DNA of 41,922 bases from a virus, in IMG/VR virus record IMGVR_UViG_3300045240_000009, positions 1-41,922 of that record. The stretch is one strand, 5' to 3'. The position numbers and the translations under genes were made by a program. Every line of letters starts with the position of its first letter. Positions within the stretch are counted from its first letter, which is position 1. The notes below the pieces were generated by a model. That model saw nothing but the letters and a program-made list of their open reading frames with translations. It was not told the origin of the DNA and ran no database searches. Below, piece by piece: positions 1-8,447 of this stretch.

Positions 1-127
1 GAGTTATTATCCCAATCCTTTCGGAAGGGTTCACCGGAGACCTCATCTACTGGCAGGGCCGGGCCTACGACTGGACTCCCGAAGTTCAGAGACCTAAGTA
101 CCTCAACCCTCACGCAACTGGCAGTAG
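1..127. repeat. Terminal direct repeat, left copy (assembly overlap)
   Basis: These 127 bases are identical to bases 41796-41922. The repeat lies inside the primase reading frame and the frame continues across it, so it is a circularisation overlap rather than a biological end. A length of exactly 127 matches a common assembler k-mer size (inference). The non-redundant unit is therefore 41,795 bp. Confidence 0.97.
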
Positions 128-464
128 TCGGGGAGTATGGTTCACTCAGCCAGAAGCTTGCGACCGACGAATTATTACGGAGGACTTTCTCTCAGCCTAT
201 CGCATCTATCGAGCCGGGTACTCAACCTGCTGTCTGCTCGGAACCAAGCTATCCAATAGCGTCCTCAATAGGCTGCTTTCCTCCGGCGTACCTGCTACCA
301 TCTGGCTTGACAACGATACCGGACGACGCGATAACCCTGGGCAAGATGCGGCGCGCAAGATACTCCGCAACCTGCGAAGCCTTGGCCTCACTGTCGGGAA
401 CATTGTAAGCGACCGAGACCCGAAGTCATATTCAAGAAAGGAAATTCAATGGCAGTTGAGCTGA
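1..464 (+). CDS. DNA primase, C-terminal part (TOPRIM domain; gene continues from window end)
   Basis: This is the 3' part of the primase whose start is at 41420; reading from base 3 the frame is open to TGA at 462-464. Joining 41420-41795 to 1-464 gives 279 residues. The visible portion holds a TOPRIM fold: an acidic ITED segment followed by WLDND, matching the catalytic Glu and DxD metal ligands of bacteriophage primases such as the N-terminal half of T7 gp4. The protein would lay RNA primers for lagging-strand synthesis. Unlike T7, primase and helicase are separate genes, as in phiKMV-like phages; the primase stop overlaps the helicase start by 16 bases, suggesting coupled translation and a working pair. 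Confidence 0.9.
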   Translation, partial: VIIPILSEGFTGDLIYWQGRAYDWTPEVQRPKYLNPHATGSSRGVWFTQPEACDRRIITEDFLSAYRIYRAGYSTCCLLGTKLSNSVLNRLLSSGVPATIWLDNDTGRRDNPGQDAARKILRNLRSLGLTVGNIVSDRDPKSYSRKEIQWQLS

Positions 465-1732
465 CCGTCTTATCGTTGTTGAAGTACCGGGCGCGCTACG
501 ACAAGCTCGCCCGTGCAGTACCGGCGCATGTGCTGAACCATCAAACCCAGGTGATCCTCAAGGATTACGACGCGTACTACAAGGAGTTCCCTGACGTTGA
601 CCGCATCGAACATGATCCGTTCTTCTTCTGGTTCAAGACAGTACGACATCCGAAGCTCAAGCCCGAGGACGTAGCGATTTATAATGGTCTGCTCCGTAAG
701 GTACAGGAGGATGTGTCGCCGGACCTGGAGGCTGGGCTTATGGATCGATTGGTCCAACTGTCCGCAGCCACCAAGGTGCAGTCGTTGATCGAACTCTTCA
801 TGGATGGGGGCGAGGTTCACTTCCCTTCCGAGTTGAAGAAGATCAATGACCAGATGGATGCTGACATCGTGCGCAAGGTCAAGACCGTCGAGGTCAAGAC
901 TGCCATCGAAGACATGCTGAAAGAGGACGAGAATGATACAGGGTTACACTGGCGGCTGGACTGCCTTAACCGTAGCATACGCCCGTTACGTGGTGGAGAC
1001 TTCGGCATCATCGCCGGAAGACCGGACAAGGGCAAGACTAGCTTCCTCACTTCTGAGCTTACTTTCATGGCCCAACAGGTGGAGCTACTGTACCCCAATG
1101 AAGGGCGTCACATTATCTGGCTCAACAACGAGGGGCCGGGCAAGCGAATCAAGTACCGCTGCTATCAGTCTGCGCTCAATGCGACTACGCAGGACATGGT
1201 TAAACTCAACGCTGAGGGCAAGCTTCACGCCGACTACGCTGCAGCATTGGGCGGACGCGCTGACATCATCCGTGTGTTTGACATCCATGAGTGGTGGAAT
1301 TACGAGGTCGATGAACTGCTCACCGGACTCAAGCCAGCGCTCGTCGTCATTGACATGGTGGATAATCTCAGGTTCGGCGGTGATGTGGGCAACAACGGGC
1401 AGCGGACCGATCAACTCTTGGAAGCCATGTATCAGTGGGCAAGAACCAAGGCAGTCAAGTTGGATGTGCCAGTGCTTGCCACCAGCCAGATCAGCGCTGA
1501 CGGCGACGGCATGTCCTATCCTACACTGTCAATGCTTAAGGATTCCAAGACAGGCAAGCAGGGGGCCGCAGAGTTTATCATCACGCTCGGCGCACTGAAC
1601 GAACTGACGATGCAGAACTCACGGTTCATCGGTATGACGAAGAACAAGTTGCACAAGGAAGGCGGGCCGAAAGACCCGCACTGTGAGGTAGTGTTTGACG
1701 GATTGCGTGGCCGGTATTCCATGCCTTTATAG
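449..1732 (+). CDS. Replicative DNA helicase (DnaB/T7 gp4 C-terminal type)
   Basis: A 427-residue protein with a RecA-type hexameric helicase core. Walker A is GRPDKGKTS at about residues 190-198, Walker B is LVVIDMVD near residue 300, and an ATSQIS segment near 350 fits the conserved Gln motif of DnaB-like helicases. The first 170 residues are helical and lack a zinc ribbon, so primase activity is supplied by the preceding separate gene. It would unwind the fork 5'-3' ahead of the phage DNA polymerase. The start is ATG 449, preceded by AAAGGAAA at good spacing and overlapping the primase stop. It heads a run of replication genes read in the same direction. Confidence 0.93.
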   Translation: MAVELTVLSLLKYRARYDKLARAVPAHVLNHQTQVILKDYDAYYKEFPDVDRIEHDPFFFWFKTVRHPKLKPEDVAIYNGLLRKVQEDVSPDLEAGLMDRLVQLSAATKVQSLIELFMDGGEVHFPSELKKINDQMDADIVRKVKTVEVKTAIEDMLKEDENDTGLHWRLDCLNRSIRPLRGGDFGIIAGRPDKGKTSFLTSELTFMAQQVELLYPNEGRHIIWLNNEGPGKRIKYRCYQSALNATTQDMVKLNAEGKLHADYAAALGGRADIIRVFDIHEWWNYEVDELLTGLKPALVVIDMVDNLRFGGDVGNNGQRTDQLLEAMYQWARTKAVKLDVPVLATSQISADGDGMSYPTLSMLKDSKTGKQGAAEFIITLGALNELTMQNSRFIGMTKNKLHKEGGPKDPHCEVVFDGLRGRYSMPL

Positions 1733-1741
1733 GAGAGCATC

Positions 1742-1918
1742 ATGTTGCAACTAACGTTAGTCATTATGCTGTGGACGCCATCGGGATTCATGAAGCGTGA
1801 GGTTCCCATCCCCGACCGCGTGAACTGCACAGTCGAAGCTGCGCTTGCGCAGTCAGTCATTGAAGAAAACAAACTGCAGGGCGAAGCGCTCTGCGTCATT
1901 CGGAGGTTGCCAGTATGA
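1742..1918 (+). CDS. Small hypothetical protein between helicase and winged-helix gene
   Basis: A 58-residue reading frame with ATG at 1742 preceded by AGGAG, ending TGA 1916-1918 with an ATGA overlap into the next gene. The N-terminus (MLQLTLVIML) is hydrophobic for about ten residues, followed by a charged segment containing two cysteines. I do not recognise the family. Tight packing with both neighbours and a good ribosome site support a real gene. Confidence 0.7.
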   Translation: MLQLTLVIMLWTPSGFMKREVPIPDRVNCTVEAALAQSVIEENKLQGEALCVIRRLPV

Positions 1919-2433
1919 CCGTTACTCAAACAAGCCTGCAGTCCTACGATCAACTGCAGCGCAGCGGTAAGCTGTCCGTCCTGGAAGACCGCGTGACTGC
2001 AGCCATGCAGGAGGTCGAGGATTGGGGCGAGACATATGAGCCACGTACCCGCCGCGAAATAGCTGACCGCCTTGGTATTCAGGCCAGCACAATCAGTGGC
2101 GTCGTCAATCGTTTGATCAAGACTGGTGCCATCGAAGAGATTGGCACAACCATCTGCAACATCACAGGCCGACGCGTTTCTCGCATCGCCTTGGTCCGTG
2201 ATCCAGAGATAGGAGAGAAGGATGACGGAAATATATTCCGAGTTGAAGGAACAGCGTATGTTTCAGTCCCGGCCACTGCACATCTTTCCTGTGCCGGGTG
2301 CGCATGTGACACTCGCAATTTTCAGGGAACTGATGATCAAGCCTATCAGCTTGGTCGGCACTGCGTTGGCCTCCCTCCCTGCGGATCATCCGAACAGAAT
2401 CCTCATGGGATTATCTTTCTCAGAAAGGAGTAG
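1915..2433 (+). CDS. Winged-helix DNA-binding protein with Cys-rich C-terminus
   Basis: A 172-residue protein of two visible parts. Residues about 40-90 form a winged helix-turn-helix: REIADRLGIQASTISGVVNR has the spacing of a recognition helix, followed by a turn and a beta wing. The C-terminal third carries CAGCAC, a later HC and a PPC followed by GIIFLRK, a pattern I recall from short stand-alone phage proteins and possibly zinc-binding. It sits between helicase and DNA polymerase, so a role in regulating transcription or replication is plausible but unproven. Start ATG 1915 overlaps the previous stop. A 73-residue frame at 2222 with a fair ribosome site lies inside in another phase and was not accepted. 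Confidence 0.75.
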   Translation: MTVTQTSLQSYDQLQRSGKLSVLEDRVTAAMQEVEDWGETYEPRTRREIADRLGIQASTISGVVNRLIKTGAIEEIGTTICNITGRRVSRIALVRDPEIGEKDDGNIFRVEGTAYVSVPATAHLSCAGCACDTRNFQGTDDQAYQLGRHCVGLPPCGSSEQNPHGIIFLRKE

Positions 2434-2435
2434 GC

Positions 2436-2582
2436 GTGGTTAAGCCTCGCATCTATTGTTTCCGTGACTTCACTGGCGAGCGACGCTGGATGTGTGCCGG
2501 TCACGGTGTCGCTGAGTGGGCGTATTCTCCAGGCACAGCTTACTACTTCTGGTACGGTAAGAAATCCAGGGTGTTCGAATGA
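2436..2582 (+). CDS. Small conserved phage protein, GTG start
   Basis: A 48-residue protein starting with GTG at 2436, preceded by AAAGGAG, and ending TGA 2580-2582 with ATGA overlap into the DNA polymerase. The composition (RWMCAGHG, then SPGTAYYFW) follows a recurrent pattern of very short phage proteins with a W-x-C-x-G core and a Tyr/Trp-rich end. Function is unknown. The GTG start was chosen because it is the only start codon with a ribosome site in this frame. Confidence 0.65.
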   Translation: MVKPRIYCFRDFTGERRWMCAGHGVAEWAYSPGTAYYFWYGKKSRVFE

Positions 2583-4927
2583 GCTATCGTACCTGGGACG
2601 TAGAGACCACAACCCGCACCAGCTTCAAGCGCAAGGCTAACCCGTTTGACGATGCCAACTTCGTCGTGATGTCCGGCCACAAGTACAAGGATGGTCGGGT
2701 TATAGGTGAATACTTTGGCCGCGACAAGAAGCCCTTCGACTGGTTCACCAAGCTACTGGTCAACACCAAGATTCTCGTCGGCCAGAACATCAAGTTCGAT
2801 TTGCTGTATGCACTGCGTGAGCCACAGAATCTGGAAGCCTGGATGCAGTGGGTGGCAGACGGTGGCAACGTATGGGACATCCAGCTCGCCGAGTACCTGC
2901 TGAACGGGATGAGCCAAGAGGACCATATGTTAAGCATGGACCTGATGGCCCCGCGCTATGGTGGTAACTTGAAGATCGACGAAGTGAAGATGCTCTGGAA
3001 TGCAGGCGTCGACACCATCGACATCGACGAGGACTTGCTGACTCGCTACCTGATCGGCACAAAGGATGACCACGGCGACATTGGCAACACCGAGCTGATC
3101 TTCCTGGCCCAGCTTGAACGTTCGCGGCAGGCCAAGCAGACCAAGTCTATCCTGTTGAACATGGGTAGCCTGTTGTGCACCATCGAAATGGAACGCAACG
3201 GCATGATGGTCGACGAGGTCTTGGCATACCAGCAGGCCGAAGAGTTACAGAAAGCACTGGCAGAAATAAAGTCGAACCTTGACACGTTCCTGCCCAAGGA
3301 CTTGCCGTTCGAGTTCAACTGGACGAACCGTTACCACCTGTCGCCGCTGATCTTCGGTGGCAAGGTGAAGTTCGAGAAGCGGGTGCATACCAAAGATGAG
3401 CATGGCGTTTTACTCTACGCTCAGACCAAGCAGGAGCACTACTGCTTGGCAGGCGGCGGCACGATCAGCAAGGAACATTTCCTGGCTACATCTCTACCGC
3501 CTCAGCTTGCCTACTTCAAGGCCGGGAAGAACGCTGGTGAGGCGAAGACCAAACAGGTCTCGGTTAATGACCTGACCAAACCGAAGACGCGGATGGAAGA
3601 TTTCTTCTACGCGTTCCCTCGGATGACAGAACCGGAGCGGGCCTGGAAATCCAGCACTGAGGGGCTGTGGTCGGTAGCCAGTGAGGTCATTGAGATACTG
3701 GCGATGCGCGACATCCCGTTCCTTAAGAACCTGGGCAAGGTGCAGGCCATGTCGAAAGACCTGGGCACGTACTACATCAGCGAGGATGGTAAGGGTGGCA
3801 AGAAGGGCATGCTCACCATGGTGCAAAATGGGATCATCCATCATAGCATCAACCACACCAGCACGGTGACTGGCCGGTTCAGCTCCAGCAATCCGAACCT
3901 GCAGAACATCCCGAAGGAAGGGAAGTCGGTCGTCAAGTCCATCTTCATTTCCCGATTCAAGGATGGCGTCATCTGCCAGTCGGACTTCACTGCGCTTGAG
4001 GTCTACGTGCAGGCAATCCTGACGAAGTGCAAGCAGTTGATCCTTGACTTGCAAGCTGGTCTGGACATGCACTGCGTCCGCGTATCACAGAAGGAAGGGA
4101 TCACATACGAAGAAGCTCTGCTTCGCTGCAAGGGTGACAAGTCAAAAGGTATTGCTGCGCTTCCAGAGTGGGACAAGAAGCGAACTGGTGCTAAGGTCTT
4201 CTCATTCCAGCGGGCCTACGGTGCTGGTGCAAAGAAGATCAGTGACTCAACCGGCATCCCGCTGGAAGACATTGAAGCCCTGATCCGCGCCGAGCAAGAG
4301 CGCTATCCCGAAGTCGACAGGTACTACATCGACCTCACCAAGCTGATCGAAGCGAACCGTTATCCAACGTCACGCTTCTGTAAGCACCCGGCCAACGAAT
4401 CGATTACCTGCCAGCTCGGTCGGTCTACGATGCGGACGCCGGACAACAAGCTGTACCTGTATCAAGAATCACCCACGCCTGACTTCGTTCTCAAGCGGAC
4501 AGGCAAGACGGTAGGCTTCTCGCCAACAGAGATTAAGAACTATGTTGTGCAGGGCCAGGGTGGCGAGTGGGCGAAGGCCGCAATGTGGCTGGCTGTCCGT
4601 GAGTTCTACCGTCACAAAAACTTCAACCAGTTTGCGCTCTTAGTCAACCAAGTTCACGATGCATTATATGGTGACTTCGCAAAGGACGTCCACTTCCAAG
4701 CCGCTGTAGTTCTGCATGCTTGCATGGAAGGTGCGTCAGACTTCATGGAATACTACTTCGGCTGGGAAGTCCCTGTGCCGGTGCCGTCAGTTACAGAGTG
4801 CGGACCGAACATGATGACAGCCGACGAGATGCAAGGTGAAGACTGGAAGAAAGCAACACGAGAAGCGCGGCTCGCACTCCGCAAACGCTACATGAACGAC
4901 TACGTTCCATCCTTTGAAAGGCAATAA
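2579..4927 (+). CDS. DNA polymerase, family A (T7 gp5-like)
   Basis: A 782-residue polymerase, somewhat longer than T7 gp5 (704). The N-terminal 3'-5' proofreading exonuclease shows Exo I as WDVETT (Asp7, Glu9) and Exo II as NIKFD (residues 70-74). The polymerase part has a GRFSSSNPNLQNIP segment, motif A with Asp469 in QSDFTALE, an O-helix-like stretch (KVFSFQRAYGAG) and motif C as NQVHDAL (His693, Asp694). It copies the phage genome, probably using a host processivity factor as T7 does with thioredoxin (inference). ATG 2579 overlaps the previous stop; the putative SSB follows after 3 bases. Confidence 0.97.
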   Translation: MSYRTWDVETTTRTSFKRKANPFDDANFVVMSGHKYKDGRVIGEYFGRDKKPFDWFTKLLVNTKILVGQNIKFDLLYALREPQNLEAWMQWVADGGNVWDIQLAEYLLNGMSQEDHMLSMDLMAPRYGGNLKIDEVKMLWNAGVDTIDIDEDLLTRYLIGTKDDHGDIGNTELIFLAQLERSRQAKQTKSILLNMGSLLCTIEMERNGMMVDEVLAYQQAEELQKALAEIKSNLDTFLPKDLPFEFNWTNRYHLSPLIFGGKVKFEKRVHTKDEHGVLLYAQTKQEHYCLAGGGTISKEHFLATSLPPQLAYFKAGKNAGEAKTKQVSVNDLTKPKTRMEDFFYAFPRMTEPERAWKSSTEGLWSVASEVIEILAMRDIPFLKNLGKVQAMSKDLGTYYISEDGKGGKKGMLTMVQNGIIHHSINHTSTVTGRFSSSNPNLQNIPKEGKSVVKSIFISRFKDGVICQSDFTALEVYVQAILTKCKQLILDLQAGLDMHCVRVSQKEGITYEEALLRCKGDKSKGIAALPEWDKKRTGAKVFSFQRAYGAGAKKISDSTGIPLEDIEALIRAEQERYPEVDRYYIDLTKLIEANRYPTSRFCKHPANESITCQLGRSTMRTPDNKLYLYQESPTPDFVLKRTGKTVGFSPTEIKNYVVQGQGGEWAKAAMWLAVREFYRHKNFNQFALLVNQVHDALYGDFAKDVHFQAAVVLHACMEGASDFMEYYFGWEVPVPVPSVTECGPNMMTADEMQGEDWKKATREARLALRKRYMNDYVPSFERQ

Positions 4928-4930
4928 CTC

Positions 4931-5812
4931 ATGACACAAAACGCCGCACTCGCAGCAGCCATCGCCGCAGCCAAGCAAGCCGAAGACCAAACCCAAGTTA
5001 CAGCAGGCCCGGGCTTCGAGCCGCTGGCTGCTGGCCCATGCTACGCTCGTCTGGTTTCGTACCTGGAACTCGGTAAGTCCGACTACGACTACCGTGGGCA
5101 GAAGAAGACCAAGAACAATGTTCGTCTGGTGTTCGAACTGTTCGGCAAGAAGCATGCCCCGACCATCCTCAAGGACGATGCTGGCAATGTAACGGGTACG
5201 ATCCCGAAGCGTATCACGGTCAACATCAACAAGTCCTTCGGCGAGAACGGTAACTGGCATAAGCTGATGGCCCGTTTGAATTGGGCTAAGGACATCACCC
5301 ACGCTGCCGAAGCATTGGGCCGTGCGTTCAAACTGACCATCGTGCACGTTGCCGACGAGAAGAAAAAGGATGTGATCTACGCCAACGTCACTGACTCAAG
5401 CGGCACATTCCTCATCGATCCACCGCGCCGTGAGATCGATGAGGATGGCGAGATTCGCTACGAGACAGTCGCTGTGCCTGATGCACTGACACCACTCAAG
5501 CTATTTCTGTGGGACTTCCCTGACATGGACCAATGGAACTCAATCTTTATCGACGGTACTTACGCCGAGAAGAAAGACGCAGCAGGCAACGTGACCGCAC
5601 CAGCCAAGTCCAAGAACTCCATCCAGGAAGCGATAAAGGCTGCAACGAACTACGTTGGCTCTCCGATCTTCACGCTGTTGGCCTCGGCTGGTGACGAGCT
5701 GGACATCAAGGATGACCCAACTCCACCGCGCAAAGAAGCCGACATTCAGAAAGTGATCGAGACCAAAGCTGGTGCCTCGGCTGCTGACGTAGACCCGCTG
5801 GACGACCTGTGA
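4931..5812 (+). CDS. Putative single-stranded DNA-binding / replication accessory protein
   Basis: A 293-residue protein between DNA polymerase and 5'-3' exonuclease, the slot where phiKMV-like phages carry a conserved replication-associated protein often guessed to be an SSB. The N-terminus is a short Ala-rich helix; the middle is beta-rich with alternating charged and aromatic residues (DYDYRGQKKTKNNVRLVFEL), compatible with an OB-like fold. The C-terminus is acidic and ends DPLDDL, resembling the acidic tails of SSB proteins that recruit partner enzymes. I see no catalytic motif. The function is inferred from position, predicted strand content and the acidic tail. Confidence 0.6.
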   Translation: MTQNAALAAAIAAAKQAEDQTQVTAGPGFEPLAAGPCYARLVSYLELGKSDYDYRGQKKTKNNVRLVFELFGKKHAPTILKDDAGNVTGTIPKRITVNINKSFGENGNWHKLMARLNWAKDITHAAEALGRAFKLTIVHVADEKKKDVIYANVTDSSGTFLIDPPRREIDEDGEIRYETVAVPDALTPLKLFLWDFPDMDQWNSIFIDGTYAEKKDAAGNVTAPAKSKNSIQEAIKAATNYVGSPIFTLLASAGDELDIKDDPTPPRKEADIQKVIETKAGASAADVDPLDDL

Positions 5813-6810
5813 AACCTTCGTTCGCTGCTGCTATCTTAGCGGCTGCGGCGGCTGAACCCGTGCTGCCGAGTGTGCAGCCGGGTTTGGTTCTCCATGCCGA
5901 TGGGGACTACTTTGCGTATGCCTGTGCAGGCAGCGATGAGTGTCCTCCCGAGGTAGCACGTAACGCTGTTGTCGAGCGATTGGCGAAAGCCCAACGTCAT
6001 GCAGGAGCAGAGCATGTCCTCATTCACCTGTCGCATCAGGCCACCACGAAGGGTGACCGTGGCCTCATTGCAACGGTCAAGCCGTACCAAGGTCAGAGAG
6101 ATGGTGGCCGCAAGCCGGTCAACTGGCGGTATCTGCGCGAGTTTCTTGAATCGCTACCGAACGTTTGCATCTCAGTCCACAGGGAAGCGGATGATTCCAT
6201 TGCCGAAGCTGCTCATTCACAGCCTGGATTGGTCGCTATCTATACGGCAGACAAAGACATGCGGATGCTTCCTGGTCTACACGTTGATTGGAAGTCCTAT
6301 GCCCTTACGAGGGTGGAGAGCGGACAGTATGATTGTCGACGAACTGACGACGCTGGAGACGAAGTAGCCTACGGGCTGCGCTGGTTCTGGCTGCAGATGC
6401 TGCAGGGTGATACAGCGGATAACATTCCTGGCCTGCCGAAGTGCACCCTCGACGGTAAGCAGAAGCTGTGTGGCGAGAAGACAGCGCAGGCTTTGCTGGC
6501 TCACTGCAATAACACGGACGATGCATTCGACACAGTCTCCGAGCAGTACGCTCACTACTATGGCGACAACTGGCCGACCATGTTCTGCGAGCAGGCCATG
6601 CTGCTGTGGCTCAGAGCAAAGCCCGAGGCGTTTATGACGGACTTCCTGCTGCATCCAACGCTGCTCACCCGTGAGTGGCCTGTGGTCTTGCGTCAGTTGA
6701 TCACGGCATCCAACGAAATTATCAAACGGGTGAAAGGAGTTAAGGATGAGGCTAAAAGCTACGGAAGTGAAAGCAGCGCGGGAACATCTGCTGATGGTGC
6801 AGAATGGTAA
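5809..6810 (+). CDS. 5'-3' exonuclease (T7 gp6-like, FEN/PIN fold)
   Basis: A 333-residue nuclease. LVLHADGDYFAY near residue 25 supplies the first metal-binding aspartates; HREADDSIAE and YTADKDMRML are the acidic clusters of the 5'-3' exonuclease family; QGDTADNIPGLP followed by GEKTAQALL is the helix-3-turn DNA-binding signature of FEN-type enzymes. It would remove RNA primers, degrade host DNA and prepare ends for recombination. The start is GTG 5809 in a GTGA overlap with the upstream gene. Its last about 21 residues are low-complexity and overlap the first 65 bases of the endonuclease VII gene. Confidence 0.92.
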   Translation: MKPSFAAAILAAAAAEPVLPSVQPGLVLHADGDYFAYACAGSDECPPEVARNAVVERLAKAQRHAGAEHVLIHLSHQATTKGDRGLIATVKPYQGQRDGGRKPVNWRYLREFLESLPNVCISVHREADDSIAEAAHSQPGLVAIYTADKDMRMLPGLHVDWKSYALTRVESGQYDCRRTDDAGDEVAYGLRWFWLQMLQGDTADNIPGLPKCTLDGKQKLCGEKTAQALLAHCNNTDDAFDTVSEQYAHYYGDNWPTMFCEQAMLLWLRAKPEAFMTDFLLHPTLLTREWPVVLRQLITASNEIIKRVKGVKDEAKSYGSESSAGTSADGAEW

Positions 6811-7120
6811 GTGCGCGTTATGTCAGTTGCCTTGTACGTCACAGGACGCAAGGCTGGACCACAACCACGCGACAGGCGCTATTCGTGGTGTGCTGCATAA
6901 CGGGTGCAATTCGCTGTTGGGAAAGGTCGAGAACAATGCGGCTCGCTTCGGTGTCAAAAACATCGCAGCGTTCGGTCACGGTGTCGGCAGTTACCTCCAG
7001 CGCCACCAGACAAACATCACAGGCTACACACACCCAACTCACAAGACCGAAGAAGAGAAACGGTTACTTCGAAACAATCGAGCGCGGACTGCCCGAGCTG
7101 CAACCAAAGGAAAGAAATGA
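6746..7120 (+). CDS. Recombination endonuclease VII
   Basis: A 124-residue Holliday-junction resolvase of the T4 gp49 type. CALC and a later NGCN provide a zinc site of the form CxxC...xxCN, and LDHNHATGAIRGVLHNGCN is the beta-beta-alpha metal active site of the HNH/endonuclease VII superfamily. It resolves branched DNA before packaging. ATG 6746 has a strong AAAGGAGTTAAGG site and lies inside the exonuclease gene in another frame. The C-terminal about 40 residues are basic. A second endonuclease VII-type protein is encoded behind the capsid gene at 17715. Confidence 0.92.
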   Translation: MRLKATEVKAAREHLLMVQNGKCALCQLPCTSQDARLDHNHATGAIRGVLHNGCNSLLGKVENNAARFGVKNIAAFGHGVGSYLQRHQTNITGYTHPTHKTEEEKRLLRNNRARTARAATKGKK

Positions 7121-7902
7121 ATCCAAAGCCTCCAGTAATAAAGCTGTTCGACATCGAGACAGCGCCTATCATCGGGGCGGTGTGGCGGCTGTTCGACCAG
7201 AACGTGGGACTGAACCAGATCGTCAAGGATCAAAGCGTCCTGTCGTTCGCCATAAAGGACTTGGGCAAGCGCGGAGTTCGGTACATGGACACCAGCGGGA
7301 AGAAGGACTATGCTGATGACCTCGACCTGTGCAAGGCACTGTGGAAGGAGCTGGACGAATGCGACTTTGTGATTGCTCAAAATGGTCGCAGCTTCGATGT
7401 GAAGAAGATCAATGCTCGGTTCATATTTCACGGCATGCTGCCGCCGTCACCGTACCAAGTGATCGACACGTTGATCGAAGTGCGCCGGGTCGCAGCGTTC
7501 ACCAGCAACAAGCTGGAGTACCTGACCGACAAGCTATGCACGGTCAAGAAGTTGACGCATGGTCGGTATCCTGGCTACGAGCTGTGGAAAGCATGTTTAG
7601 CTGGCGATCCTCGTGCGTGGAAAGAGATGAAACAGTACAACATTCGAGACATTACTTCCCTCGAAGAGTTGTATTACAAACTCCGTCCATGGATGCTGGG
7701 CCATCCGAACCTTACCACGTTCGTCGACAACGAGAAGATCGCCTGCCCTAAGTGTGGCAGCCACGATGTCATCCGCAAGGGTGTACGTCATACGTCCGTG
7801 TCACGATACCCACGCTACCAATGCAATAGCTGCGGCGGCTGGTCTCGTGGCCGGTATTCAATCCGTGGAACTGAGTTCCGCACAAGCCTACTGGTGAACT
7901 AA
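7117..7902 (+). CDS. DEDD-type 3'-5' exonuclease with C-terminal zinc ribbon
   Basis: A 261-residue RNase H-like nuclease. Residues 9-15 are LFDIETA (Asp, Glu of exo I); VIAQNGRSFDVKKIN gives the exo II aspartate; YNIRDITSLEELY gives the Tyr/Asp of a DEDDy exo III motif. This matches the family described as predicted 3'-5' exonucleases related to the PolB exonuclease domain. The last 60 residues carry CPKCG and CNSCGG separated by about 30 residues, a zinc ribbon likely to contact nucleic acid. ATG 7117 overlaps the previous stop (ATGA). It could process DNA ends or recombination intermediates; the substrate is unknown. Confidence 0.85.
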   Translation: MNPKPPVIKLFDIETAPIIGAVWRLFDQNVGLNQIVKDQSVLSFAIKDLGKRGVRYMDTSGKKDYADDLDLCKALWKELDECDFVIAQNGRSFDVKKINARFIFHGMLPPSPYQVIDTLIEVRRVAAFTSNKLEYLTDKLCTVKKLTHGRYPGYELWKACLAGDPRAWKEMKQYNIRDITSLEELYYKLRPWMLGHPNLTTFVDNEKIACPKCGSHDVIRKGVRHTSVSRYPRYQCNSCGGWSRGRYSIRGTEFRTSLLVN

Positions 7903-8106
7903 ATGAAGAAGCGACTACGTAAGCTGGCTGAAGAGTGTGGAGAGCTGACACAAGCGGCCATTAAACTGCACCACGAAGACAGCCGGAAACGTGGTCGCTT
8001 GTTGGTCGAGGAAGCTGGTGACGTTATCGCACAGATAACCAAGCTGGTTGACCTCGGAGTGATCAGCAAGAAGAAACTAAAACGCAGGATCAAGGAGAAA
8101 TTATGA
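7903..8106 (+). CDS. Small MazG-like nucleotide pyrophosphohydrolase domain
   Basis: A 67-residue protein with the metal-binding pattern of the MazG / all-alpha NTP pyrophosphatase superfamily: LAEECGELTQAAIK followed by LLVEEAGDVIAQI, i.e. ExxE and ExxD on two helices. The family hydrolyses (d)NTPs to monophosphate and pyrophosphate. It is close to the minimum size for the fold and would need to oligomerise. It starts directly after the upstream TAA and overlaps the next gene by ATGA. In context it probably adjusts nucleotide pools or removes non-canonical nucleotides during phage replication. Confidence 0.8.
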   Translation: MKKRLRKLAEECGELTQAAIKLHHEDSRKRGRLLVEEAGDVIAQITKLVDLGVISKKKLKRRIKEKL

Positions 8107-8447
8107 GCAAGACACTTCCAACGGATAGCGCAGAACGCAAGACAATCCCTATGTACTCGGGCCTGCTGACATACTTCCCAGCGGCCTTGGCATCAGTCGC
8201 CCACCACAGCTATATCGGCAACGAGAAGCACAACCCAGGTGAGCCTCTGCATCATGCCCGTGGCAAGAGTATGGATCACGAGGACTGTATAATCCGTCAT
8301 CTGGTTGACGCCTCCGAGTATCACCGAGGAAGCACAGAGCGGGTAGAGGAATTGCAAGCGCTGTGCTGGCGAGCACTGGCTGCTCTGCAGCAGGCATGTG
8401 AGGACGCTGGTGCACCACTAGCTCCAGGGGCACGCCATGCAGAGTAA
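8103..8447 (+). CDS. DUF5664-like protein (possible dNTP diphosphohydrolase-related)
   Basis: A 114-residue protein with LLTYFPAALASVAHHSYIGN, KHNPGEPLHHARGKSMDHED and IIRHLVDASEY, the His-rich pattern I recall from the DUF5664 family, which later annotation connects with dATP/dGTP diphosphohydrolases. The Asp/His residues in MDHEDCIIRHL could be metal ligands. It overlaps the MazG-like gene by 4 bases and the membrane protein gene by 11, suggesting co-translation and a common nucleotide-pool function. The enzymatic assignment is from memory of the family, not shown directly. Confidence 0.7.
   Translation: MSKTLPTDSAERKTIPMYSGLLTYFPAALASVAHHSYIGNEKHNPGEPLHHARGKSMDHEDCIIRHLVDASEYHRGSTERVEELQALCWRALAALQQACEDAGAPLAPGARHAE

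Noticed and set aside
933-1598. 221-codon + strand frame inside the helicase gene
   Set aside because: Out of frame with clear Walker motifs; its Ser/Arg-rich translation is typical of a shadow frame.
2222-2443. 73-codon + strand frame with a fair ribosome site (GGAGAGAAGG) inside the winged-helix gene
   Set aside because: The overlapping 1915 frame has a recognisable winged helix and a Cys-rich end reaching past this region; the 2222 frame has no coherent features. Internal initiation is not excluded.
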